This document shows, piece after piece, positions 1 through 5,939 of a stretch of DNA of 5,939 nt (its first letter is position 1; each line of letters opens with the position of its first letter). A program made the translations under genes and the position numbers. This DNA comes from Candidatus Altarchaeota archaeon (GTDB lineage Archaea; Altiarchaeota; Altiarchaeia; IMC4; DAOVSA01). The stretch lies in NCBI GenBank assembly GCA_030633635.1, contig DAOVSA010000039.1:1-5939 (forward strand), given 5' to 3'. The notes below the pieces were generated by a model. The model was not told the DNA's origin. It saw only the letters and a program-made list of their open reading frames with translations, and did not search any database.

Positions 1-22
1 AAATAATTTCTTTAATTTTAAT

Positions 23-1204
23 TTAAATCTTCCCAAAAACCGAAATCATCTGTTCAATTTCTTCCTTGGTGTTATAAAGATAAAATGATGCTCTGACAGT
101 TTCTTTTATCCCCAGTACTTCCATCAATGGGATTGCACAGTGATGCCCTGATCTAACTGCTATTCCGTGAGAATCCAGGATCGATGCCAAGTCATCAGCG
201 TTAATACCCCTGATATTAAATGGAATTATCCCGATTCGCCTAACTCCTGGTTTGCAAGTTCCATAAATATCCAATCCATCAATATCTTCAAGGAGATTAA
301 TTGCATATTTAGTCAACTCTTTTTCGTATTTTTCGATCTTTTCCATTCCTATATCTCCTAGGTATCTAACGGCCCTTGAAAATCCGATAGCCTCTGCTAT
401 TGGCGGGGTTCCGGCTTCAAACCTTTGAGGTGGCTCTAAAAGTGTATAATCATCCAAAGAAACATAATCGACGGTGCCACCACCGACGCAAGCGGGATCC
501 AATTCCTCTGAGATATCCTTTTTGATATATGCCGCACCAATCCCGGTCGGGCCAAGCATTTTATGTGCCGAAAATGCCATAAAATCGCAGTTTAACTCTT
601 TTATATTGATTTTTATATGGGGAACAGACTGCGCCCCATCCACCAGACACAACGCGTTATTATCTCCAGAAATTTTTCCAACATCTCTCACCTGCGATAC
701 TGTGCCTGTAACATTTGATATATGTGTCAAAGCAACCAGCCTGGTTTTTTTATCGATTGCGTTCTCAAAATCCTCTATATTTAGACATCCGTTCTCATCC
801 GCTTTAACTATCTCTACATTGATCCCGAATTTTCTCTTTAATCTCAACCAGGGAAGGAGGTTTGAGTGATGCTCTATTTCAGTTGTTACGATTTTGTCTC
901 CTTTCTTCCAGTCCAGGCTCAATGCAATGAAATTTATTGCTTTGCTTGTGTTACTGAAAAATGCAATTTCATCTGAATCAGCGTTTATAAAGTTTGCGAC
1001 ATTTTTGCGCGATTCTTCATACCTCTCAGATGCAATTATAGAAAATTTATGTAATCCCCGGTGTACGTTCGCATTAAATTCCTCGTAATACTCATTCATC
1101 GCATCCAGAACCTGCCGGGGTGTCAGGGTAGTTGCAGCGTTATCAAAGTAGATTCTTCCATCTCTCAGAATTGGAAAATCCCCCCTTATCTGGTTGATAT
1201 TCAT
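23..1204 (-). CDS. sufS: SufS-type (group II) cysteine desulfurase, PLP-dependent
   Basis: This cytosolic PLP enzyme removes sulfur from L-cysteine, giving alanine and an enzyme-bound persulfide for Fe-S cluster assembly or thiolation. Numbering is from the ATG at 1204 (393 aa, a normal family length). The sequence shows the N-terminal FDNAATT motif (about residues 20-26), HRGLH (about 48-52), the cofactor-stacking EHHSN (about 111-115), and DGAQS (189-193). It also shows the PLP lysine in SAHKMLGPTG (K215), FEAGTPP (about 262-268), and the catalytic cysteine in RSGHHCA (C356). The GHHCA context is typical of SufS/CsdA rather than IscS. An in-frame TTG at 1243 would add 13 residues (MYVHGKDKYWPDK) and overlap ileS by 23 nt. 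I prefer the ATG because homologues usually begin a few residues before the IRxDFPIL segment. However, a GGAG lies 7 nt before the TTG and none lies before the ATG, so the start is uncertain. The gene follows ileS closely and probably shares its transcript. Its sulfur acceptor (SufU/SufE or SufBC) is not in the window. Confidence 0.95.
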   Translation of the reverse strand: MNINQIRGDFPILRDGRIYFDNAATTLTPRQVLDAMNEYYEEFNANVHRGLHKFSIIASERYEESRKNVANFINADSDEIAFFSNTSKAINFIALSLDWKKGDKIVTTEIEHHSNLLPWLRLKRKFGINVEIVKADENGCLNIEDFENAIDKKTRLVALTHISNVTGTVSQVRDVGKISGDNNALCLVDGAQSVPHIKINIKELNCDFMAFSAHKMLGPTGIGAAYIKKDISEELDPACVGGGTVDYVSLDDYTLLEPPQRFEAGTPPIAEAIGFSRAVRYLGDIGMEKIEKYEKELTKYAINLLEDIDGLDIYGTCKPGVRRIGIIPFNIRGINADDLASILDSHGIAVRSGHHCAIPLMEVLGIKETVRASFYLYNTKEEIEQMISVFGKI

Positions 1205-1220
1205 CTTATCTGGCCAATAT

Positions 1221-4200
1221 TTATCCTTGCCGTGAACGTACAATAACTATCTCCAACTTATTTTTTTCGATCTTCCAAACCTTTTTAAATCCTTTAGCTC
1301 CTTTAGCACCGCCAAATTTGATTTTGCTTCGGGTTTCATGTTCTATAGATTTCTTATTGCTTCTTATGTATCCCTTAAACTTCGTATCACATTTAATAGA
1401 TACATTTACAACCTCTAGTTCATTGAGTTTTAATTCCTTTCGCATTTCCTGGATTCTTCGGATTACCTCTCTGCCCATTGCCTCTGAGTATAATTTAGTA
1501 TCCAGTTTCTTATCTATATAAACCACACCACCATCGAATTCCTCTGCAACGACATCTACAGGCAATTGGGTTTCGAAGATCAAATCCTCCTTTGTTAGTG
1601 TGACCTGTAGTTCATCCAGCGTATACTTCTCATTGCTATCAAGTTCGGCCTTTATCTGCTCTGCATCGATTCCATCCAATCGTTTGACGATTTCCGGGGT
1701 TCTATCTTTAAATTTTGGACCCATAATTTGGTAATTTGGTTTGATTGCCGTTCTTTTTTCGATATCTTCAATCTTAAGTTCTTTTGCATTTGACATCTGT
1801 AAGATTATGTCCTCCACACCACCTAGGTCTATATCACCCTTCGATGCGACAATTACTCTTTTAATTGGCCATCTGAGTTTTATATTTGCCTTTTGTCTTG
1901 CGGCACTGACGCACTCGATTATCTGTTTTGCAACCGCCATCCTACTCTCCAGCACAGTATCTATCCTATCTTCATCTAACACGGGCCAATCACATAGATG
2001 TACACTTTCTTCGCCAGTTAACTCGCTATAAATTTGCTCGGATAAATGTGGCGTTATTGGTGCCATGAGTTTTGCCAGATTTGTCAGGATGTAATGCAAG
2101 GTATAATAAGCTGATAACTTTCCGGGATCCTCACGATCACTCCAGACTCTATCTCTTGCAAGCTTTACGTACCAATGACTCAGCTCGAAAATAAACTCCT
2201 GTATTTGTCGTGTGGCTTCGTGGGGATGCACCTTCTCCATAGAATCTGTTGCATCTTTCAGGAGAGAGTTAAATCTGGATAATATCCAGAGGTCCTCAAG
2301 ATTTGTAAATTTATATTTCATATTAGAATCGAAGTGGTCCAGTTCCATGTATGTTCGCGCGAAATTGTGAACATTCCAGAGTATGTTTAGCGTTCGATAC
2401 ACGGAACCAATACCATCCATAGAGAATCTTAGATCCTCCCAGGGGGTTGTATAGAGCATATAAAACCTCAAAACATCGGCACCATACTCATCTGCAATGT
2501 CCAATGGATTGATAATATTACCAAGAGATTTGGACATCTTTTTACCCTCTGAATCCAGTGTAAATCCATGATACAGGACTCTTTTATAGGGAATCTGATC
2601 AAATGCAATCACGGACCCGACCAAGAGGGAATAAAACCACCCTCTTGTTTGATCACTACCCTCTGTTATGAAATCTATTGGGAATAACTCCTCAAAAAGT
2701 TCTTTTTCCTGCGGATAACCCAGGTTCGCCCATGATGCAGAACCAGAATCCAACCACACATCCATGACATCTTTCACTCTGGACATTTCTCTTCCACACT
2801 CACACCTCAACTTCACTTCATCGATTGCCGGCCTGTGTAGATCCAATGTCTCGATATCTATACGCTCAACTGAGTTATCTATCAGTTCTTCTATCGATCC
2901 GATCACTTTTATCTGCCCACAATCACACCTCCATACGGGCAGTGGGGTATTCCAATATCTTTGTCTTGAGATGCACCAATCCTTTGCATTACTCAACCAG
3001 TTTTCGAATCTTCCGGTTCCAATCCAGTCCGGGATCCACTCAATTTCTTTGTTTTTATCTAATAATTCATCTCTTATCTTTGAAACAGCTAAAAACCACT
3101 GTTTCGTAGATCTTAGGATCAATGGGCTTTTGCATCTCCAGCAATGTGCATACCTGTGACTTATCGTCGTCTCTCTAAATAATTTATTGTTTTCCTCCAG
3201 ATCATTTATTATGATCCCGTTCGCATCTCTGATATATATGCCATTGTAAGGATCTATCCTAAATTTGCCCTGCCCATCGACCGGAGAGAGCACTTCAAGA
3301 TCATTTAATTTTCCTATCGTGAAATCCTCCTCACCATGTCCCGGAGCTATATGAACACATCCGGTGCCTTCCTCCATGGTTACAAATTCTGATGACGTAA
3401 TAACCCTGCAACTTATAATTTTTTGTAATGGGATATCCAAAAACGATTCATACTTCAATCCCTCCAGATCCTTTCCTTTGAACTCCTCTAAGATCTTATA
3501 TTCATCCTCAAGCACCTCTAATCTATCTTTAGCAAGAATTAAGATCTCTTTGTTGACATTCACTTTTACATACGTGGAATCCGGATGTACTGCTATAGCA
3601 ACATTTGCAGGAAGTGTCCACGGGGTGGTTGTCCAGATCAGAATAAAACCCTCTTTATTCTCCAATTTAGCCTTTACATATATAGATGGATCGCTAACTT
3701 CTTTATATTCCTCCCTGACCTCATAACCGGACATTGCAGTCTCACACCTTGGACACCAATGAATGACCTGCACATCCTCATACAATAAATTCTTTTCATG
3801 GGCCTTTTTTATGCCAAACCAGACACCTTCCATGTACCTCTTGTCCAGGGTCATGTATGGGTCATCCCAATCAAGCCACACCCCCAATCTTTGCAACTGC
3901 TGGGTCATCACATTCATATTCTGAATGGCGAATCGCTTACATTCGCCTATAAAATTGTCTATCCCATATTCCTCGATTCCTTTCTTTGTCCGGTACCCAA
4001 GAACCTTTTCCTCGACCTTAACCTCTATCGGCAAACCATGCATATCCCAGCCCGCCCTGCGAAACACGTCATAACCCTGCATCGTTTTATACCTCAGGAT
4101 CATATCCTTTAGTGTGTGATTCCACGCGTGACCGAGATGTGCATGCCCGGATGTAAATGGAGGCCCCTGGCAGAAATAAAATCTTTTTTTGCCTTTTTTT

Positions 4201-4286
4201 GCCTCGCAAACCCTTCGAAAAACACCTTTTTCACTCCAATGCTCTTGAATTTCTTTTTCCAGTTCAGGTAGATTTAACTGCGACAT
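1221..4286 (-). CDS. ileS: Isoleucyl-tRNA synthetase (class Ia, archaeal/eukaryotic type)
   Basis: This enzyme charges tRNA-Ile with isoleucine in the cytosol and edits misactivated valine. It is full length (1021 aa), starting at ATG 4286 and ending in TAA. The class I signature is HLGH (residues 50-53) within GPPFTSGHAHLGH, and KMSKS lies at 583-587 within GKKMSKSLGN. The CP1 editing domain (about 200-390) has WTTTPWTLPAN (218-228) and GTGCVHIAPGHGEEDF (307-322). WCISRQRYWNTPLPVW (437-452), WLDSGSASWANLGYP (511-525) and TEGSDQTRGWFYSLL (541-555) are catalytic-core blocks. RQRYWNTPLP marks it as Ile- rather than Val-specific. Cysteine pairs at 178/181, 382/385, 454/456 and 495/497 fit two zinc sites as known in long-form IleRS. 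The anticodon-binding helical domain begins near 665 (HWYVKLARDRVW at 704-715), followed by a long C-terminal extension. No clear Shine-Dalgarno sequence precedes the start; the leader is A-rich and built of short repeats. It is followed after 16 nt by the desulfurase. Confidence 0.98.
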   Translation of the reverse strand: MSQLNLPELEKEIQEHWSEKGVFRRVCEAKKGKKRFYFCQGPPFTSGHAHLGHAWNHTLKDMILRYKTMQGYDVFRRAGWDMHGLPIEVKVEEKVLGYRTKKGIEEYGIDNFIGECKRFAIQNMNVMTQQLQRLGVWLDWDDPYMTLDKRYMEGVWFGIKKAHEKNLLYEDVQVIHWCPRCETAMSGYEVREEYKEVSDPSIYVKAKLENKEGFILIWTTTPWTLPANVAIAVHPDSTYVKVNVNKEILILAKDRLEVLEDEYKILEEFKGKDLEGLKYESFLDIPLQKIISCRVITSSEFVTMEEGTGCVHIAPGHGEEDFTIGKLNDLEVLSPVDGQGKFRIDPYNGIYIRDANGIIINDLEENNKLFRETTISHRYAHCWRCKSPLILRSTKQWFLAVSKIRDELLDKNKEIEWIPDWIGTGRFENWLSNAKDWCISRQRYWNTPLPVWRCDCGQIKVIGSIEELIDNSVERIDIETLDLHRPAIDEVKLRCECGREMSRVKDVMDVWLDSGSASWANLGYPQEKELFEELFPIDFITEGSDQTRGWFYSLLVGSVIAFDQIPYKRVLYHGFTLDSEGKKMSKSLGNIINPLDIADEYGADVLRFYMLYTTPWEDLRFSMDGIGSVYRTLNILWNVHNFARTYMELDHFDSNMKYKFTNLEDLWILSRFNSLLKDATDSMEKVHPHEATRQIQEFIFELSHWYVKLARDRVWSDREDPGKLSAYYTLHYILTNLAKLMAPITPHLSEQIYSELTGEESVHLCDWPVLDEDRIDTVLESRMAVAKQIIECVSAARQKANIKLRWPIKRVIVASKGDIDLGGVEDIILQMSNAKELKIEDIEKRTAIKPNYQIMGPKFKDRTPEIVKRLDGIDAEQIKAELDSNEKYTLDELQVTLTKEDLIFETQLPVDVVAEEFDGGVVYIDKKLDTKLYSEAMGREVIRRIQEMRKELKLNELEVVNVSIKCDTKFKGYIRSNKKSIEHETRSKIKFGGAKGAKGFKKVWKIEKNKLEIVIVRSRQG
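1241..1254 (-). promoter_or_regulatory. Shine-Dalgarno-like GGAG before the alternative TTG start of sufS
   Basis: On the minus strand GGAG (1254-1251) is followed by a 7-nt spacer and TTG (1243-1241), in frame with the desulfurase. The spacing is good for a ribosome-binding site. The GGAG also encodes Leu-Glu near the end of ileS, so it may be coincidental. The ATG at 1204 has only a distant GGAT (about 17-20 nt upstream, overlapping the ileS stop). If the TTG is not used, ribosomes recruited here could still reinitiate at the ATG after ending ileS translation at 1221. Confidence 0.35.
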
Positions 4287-4306
4287 TTTAATCTTAATTT
4301 AATCTT
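4287..4306 (-). repeat. 9-bp direct repeat immediately before the ileS start codon
   Basis: On the minus strand AAGATTAAA occurs twice, 11 nt apart (4306-4298 and 4295-4287), the second copy abutting the ATG. It replaces any G-rich ribosome-binding site. It could be simple AT-rich slippage, or a leader element for translation without a Shine-Dalgarno sequence. Confidence 0.6.
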
Positions 4307-4339
4307 TGGTTTAGTTATCTGGTTAGTTTAGTTATCTGG
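4306..4339. repeat. Tandem 17-bp direct repeat in the ileS leader/promoter region
   Basis: Two adjacent 17-bp units on the plus strand, TTGGTTTAGTTATCTGG (4306-4322) and TTAGTTTAGTTATCTGG (4323-4339), differ at one base. The core GTTATC appears a third time at 4344-4349. The repeats lie between the TATA-like element and the ileS start, around and downstream of the predicted transcription start. This is a position where archaeal regulators can block or tune initiation, or where an RNA leader element could act. A recent local duplication without function is equally possible. Confidence 0.7.
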
Positions 4340-4348
4340 GAATGTTAT

Positions 4349-4372
4349 CACATAAAATATATTAAGTATGTG
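4349..4372. repeat. Inverted repeat flanking the ileS TATA-like element
   Basis: CACATA (4349-4354) and TATGTG (4367-4372) form a perfect 6-bp inverted repeat with a 12-bp AT-only-but-one spacer that contains the TATA-like element. The symmetry is that expected of an operator bound by a dimeric winged-helix or Lrp-type regulator overlapping the TBP site. No regulator gene is in the window, so the operator role is inference. Confidence 0.45.
4357..4366 (-). promoter_or_regulatory. TATA-like element, candidate ileS-sufS promoter
   Basis: The minus-strand sequence CTTAATATAT resembles the archaeal TATA box. It lies about 75 nt before the ileS ATG. Assuming the usual spacing of about 25-27 nt, transcription would start near 4334-4338 and give a leader of about 50 nt. 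A clear purine-rich BRE is not seen upstream. No other good TATA-like element lies closer to the start codon. Confidence 0.45.
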
Positions 4373-4593
4373 GATAAAAAACTAATAAATGAGAGCAAGA
4401 GAGCCTGTGTTTACGATATTGATTTCGTGTTTGATGATGAAAAGGGTCTTGGATTATTACATTGAAATCCCAGAGGAATTTTGAAATAACAAAGATTTCG
4501 TTCACATGAGCGATTTCTATTTTAATGTGACTGTAGACGTTTTATTGTAGTAACTCATCCAAGTTTGTAGTGATTTAGTGTTAGAATAATTAG

Positions 4594-4603
4594 TTTATAA
4601 ATA
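4594..4603. promoter_or_regulatory. Palindromic TATA-like element downstream of the surface-protein gene
   Basis: TTTATAAATA on the plus strand is a good match to an archaeal TATA box, and its TTTATAAA core is self-complementary, so it could work in either direction. Facing plus, transcription would start near 4625 and run antisense into the 3' end of the surface-protein gene. Facing minus, it would start near 4570 and give ileS a leader of nearly 300 nt. No gene is visible directly downstream in either direction. AT-rich DNA yields such matches by chance. Confidence 0.25.
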
Positions 4604-4676
4604 GGTCCATGCGAGAGGCTGATGAGGATGAATTATCCCCAGTTCATTTGATCACTTCAATTGCTACTACTTTTTC

Positions 4677-5939
4677 TTACTTTGCCTTGATTTCAATCTT
4701 CTCTTTCTTAGATAGTTTTCTTTTCCAATACACTAAGCCAAGAATTCCAAATAATACCAAACCAATTACCAAGTAAGCCAAAGTATAAGGTTTGACTGAT
4801 GTCTCCTTTGATCTTGACAAGCCACTTGGTTGTGGAGTCAATAAAATATTTTCTTGTTCTACCGTTATCTTGTATTCTTGTATCTCTGATTTACGTATTG
4901 GTATATCCTCTTCCACGTTGAGATGGACTGTTTTGTTAAGATTCGCTTTATGTGTAATGAGAGTATATTCCCCCGTTTCCCCCCCAAATATTTTAAGTAC
5001 CAAGTTTTTAGTTGTCTCTTGAATGAAAATGAATTCTGGCTCTGATTTCCTGCCAGTATAGACTGCGTGTGGAATTTCAACCACTTCTTCCACAAATTGT
5101 CCATTTTCATAGACTGCCCCCACCCTTCTTCCCTCCGAGTCGATAATTAGCATATCCACAGGGCAAAGAACTGTGTAGGTCTGAGATGATTGGATATTAA
5201 ATTGTATAAGACATCGGATTGTCTCTCTTGGTATATCTGAACTCGAATATACTGTTTCCACGTAGGGGATTGTATGCCCTATTCCATCTACATCGGTAAT
5301 TATAAACTCGTCAACAGTTATTGGAGGCGTGAAGTCTATTAGACCCTCGATAGGTACAAGGGTTCCATGTTGTGCTATAGTGGCTCCTAAGAGAGTAAAA
5401 AGGATGCTAGATACCATTTGTCGTGCTGAAACATGTGCTGAATAAAACCCGTTACCTCCGTTTGTCATGTGGTGAATGGAAGTAATTGGCGGTGTTCCAT
5501 GAGTTGTGATCTTCATCTCAACATTCTTTATATTCTCATAATTAGATATCTCAATTCCAACTGTGGAGTCATAATATGGCGCAGTATCAATAACACCTGT
5601 AAGGAACCAATTCGCTTCCAAAAAATCACAGTTCGAAAGAGACGATTCATCCTTAAAAGACAATATATTAAACTCTGCACTGGGAGTTGGTGTGGATGTG
5701 GTGGTTGAGGTTGAAGTGGGAGGCCATCCATCCTTATGCTCAAAGGGATAATGATCTATGCTATCCCTATCAATGAAATAAGGCTGACTTCCATCACTTG
5801 GATTACCACTGCAAACATGATTGCTCCAGTAGTTGCCGCCGTCAATTGCTCCATTATCCCATGAATTGCCACGGTTATCATAGACTTGATTTTTATTATT
5901 AATCAAGTTGTTATGATAAATGATGTTGGAAGAATAGGA
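4677..5939 (-). CDS. NosD-like beta-helix surface protein with C-terminal membrane anchor (5' end outside window)
   Basis: The frame is open to the window edge: 11 codons (SYSSNIIYHNN) precede the TTG at 5906, so that TTG is an internal Leu and the 420 visible residues are only the C-terminal part. Numbering below starts at that Leu. Residues 1-60 are the last rungs and cap of a NosD/CASH-type right-handed beta-helix (IIYHNNLINN, then NSWDNGAIDGGNYWS at 14-28, and IDHYPF at 50-55). A Thr/Ser/Pro-rich linker (62-76) is a likely O-glycosylation site. A region I cannot assign follows (78-245) and includes a hydrophobic stretch at 164-178. Residues 248-350 (CPVDMLIIDSEGRRVGAVYENG through GGETGEYTL) resemble an Ig-like beta-sandwich module found in archaeal envelope proteins. 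Residues 374-394 form one transmembrane helix followed by a Lys-rich cytoplasmic tail (WKRKLSKKEK). The protein is probably exported and anchored facing outwards. No PGF-CTERM or LPxTG motif is seen. Its ligand is unknown, and its promoter and signal peptide lie outside the window. Confidence 0.85.
   Translation of the reverse strand, partial: SYSSNIIYHNNLINNKNQVYDNRGNSWDNGAIDGGNYWSNHVCSGNPSDGSQPYFIDRDSIDHYPFEHKDGWPPTSTSTTTSTPTPSAEFNILSFKDESSLSNCDFLEANWFLTGVIDTAPYYDSTVGIEISNYENIKNVEMKITTHGTPPITSIHHMTNGGNGFYSAHVSARQMVSSILFTLLGATIAQHGTLVPIEGLIDFTPPITVDEFIITDVDGIGHTIPYVETVYSSSDIPRETIRCLIQFNIQSSQTYTVLCPVDMLIIDSEGRRVGAVYENGQFVEEVVEIPHAVYTGRKSEPEFIFIQETTKNLVLKIFGGETGEYTLITHKANLNKTVHLNVEEDIPIRKSEIQEYKITVEQENILLTPQPSGLSRSKETSVKPYTLAYLVIGLVLFGILGLVYWKRKLSKKEKIEIKAK
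4970..4985 (-). repeat. G7 and G5 homopolymer tracts within the surface-protein gene
   Basis: On the minus strand a run of seven G (4985-4979) and one of five G (4974-4970), separated by AAAC, encode the GGETGE segment (residues 308-313) of the surface protein. A one-base slip would shift the frame and remove the transmembrane anchor. The unshifted frame is intact here. Confidence 0.6.

Larger units (their letters stand above)
4298..4550 (+). pseudogene. Possible remnant of a decayed plus-strand gene (unidentified)
   Basis: A stop-free frame runs 4298-4465 without an ATG. Its later part reads like protein (IKYVDKKLINESK, then VYDIDFVFDDEKGLG). At about 4455-4460 a +1 shift leads to another frame reading YIEIPEEF, a TGA at 4482, then NNKDFVHMSDFYFNVTVDVL to TAG at 4548. 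That second frame also contains a 31-codon ATG ORF at 4389-4484. The pattern of mixed acidic and basic residues spread over two frames with stops is what a broken gene or transposase remnant looks like. It also overlaps the ileS promoter, and short open frames are common in AT-rich DNA. I do not recognise the family, and the minus strand has a 47-codon open frame over the same bases. Confidence 0.22.
4287..4676. other. 390-nt intergenic region between the surface-protein gene and ileS
   Basis: This AT-rich stretch separates two co-directional genes and contains no convincing complete gene, tRNA or known RNA. The 4287-4372 part holds the ileS leader repeats and promoter elements. The 4373-4590 part contains only the possible gene remnant. 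A T5 run on the minus strand (4380-4376) could help end transcription from the surface-protein gene, but no stable hairpin precedes it. The 4594-4676 part holds a palindromic TATA-like element and a very short 4-bp hairpin (4626-4638). Confidence 0.7.

Noticed and set aside
1..22. AT-rich tail after the desulfurase stop as a terminator
   Set aside because: There is no T-run of five or more on the minus strand and no hairpin, and the window ends before a downstream gene can be judged.
474..869. 131-codon plus-strand open frame opposite the desulfurase gene
   Set aside because: It lies wholly antisense to a strongly conserved enzyme. Its Ser/Ile/Phe-rich composition is that of a shadow frame.
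2764..3159. 131-codon plus-strand open frame opposite ileS
   Set aside because: It is antisense to the conserved catalytic core of ileS, has a Ser/His/Leu-rich shadow-like composition and matches no recognisable domain.
4434..4440. ATGATGA resembling the C box of an archaeal C/D box sRNA
   Set aside because: No CTGA D box follows within a normal sRNA length. The next CTGA on this strand is about 180 nt away (4619).
4362..4505. Minus-strand 47-codon open frame starting at GTG in the intergenic region
   Set aside because: It has no ribosome-binding site, its composition is His/Arg-rich like an antisense reading of acidic codons, it resembles no family I know, and it would end inside the ileS promoter.
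4619..4625. CTGATGA near the predicted start downstream of the 4594 TATA-like element, as a C box
   Set aside because: The first base does not fit RTGATGA, and no D or D' box follows before the surface-protein gene.
4626..4638. GGAT/ATCC hairpin as a terminator for the surface-protein gene
   Set aside because: The stem is only 4 bp and is not followed by a T-run on the minus strand.
4865..5110. 81-codon minus-strand frame overlapping the surface-protein gene out of frame
   Set aside because: It is an alternative reading of the same bases without its own start signals. The main frame has recognisable domains throughout. It matters only as the sequence reached by a slip at the G tract.
5904..5906. 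TTG as the start codon of the surface protein
   Set aside because: The same frame is open for 11 more codons to the window edge and encodes typical NosD repeat sequence (NIIYHNN directly continuous with LINN), so this is an internal Leu codon.

Overview
The window looks like a chromosomal segment of a euryarchaeon. The isoleucyl-tRNA synthetase is of the archaeal/eukaryotic type. The intergenic DNA is AT-rich, with archaeal-style TATA-like elements rather than bacterial -35/-10 promoters. The third gene encodes a NosD-like beta-helix surface protein with a C-terminal membrane anchor, an architecture common in methanogens and in anaerobic methane- or alkane-oxidising relatives such as the Methanosarcinales and ANME lineages. 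The lineage is inferred from these features and has not been tested.

Three genes, all on the minus strand, fill nearly the whole window. Read in the direction of transcription (high to low coordinates), they are: (1) positions 5939-4677, the 3' part of a secreted, membrane-anchored surface protein whose 5' end lies outside the window; (2) positions 4286-1221, a full-length isoleucyl-tRNA synthetase (ileS); (3) positions 1204-23, a SufS-type cysteine desulfurase. Only 16 nt separate ileS from the desulfurase if the latter starts at its ATG. The two overlap by 23 nt if an upstream TTG is used, so they are probably co-transcribed. Positions 1-22 are AT-rich with no supported feature.

The one substantial non-coding stretch is 4287-4676 (390 nt), between the surface-protein stop and the ileS start. 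It holds a TATA-like element flanked by a perfect 6-bp inverted repeat, a tandem 17-bp duplication between that element and the start codon, and a 9-bp direct repeat directly before the ATG. It also holds a second, palindromic TATA-like element near the end of the surface-protein gene, and a plus-strand stretch that might be the remnant of a decayed gene.

Functionally the ileS-sufS pair is housekeeping: charging of tRNA-Ile, and release of sulfur from cysteine for Fe-S clusters or tRNA thiolation. The surface protein belongs to a separate cell-envelope unit. I see no defence system, CRISPR array, tRNA, rRNA or complete mobile element. The most interesting items are the repeat architecture of the ileS promoter, a G7 tract in the surface-protein gene, and the modular layout of that protein.
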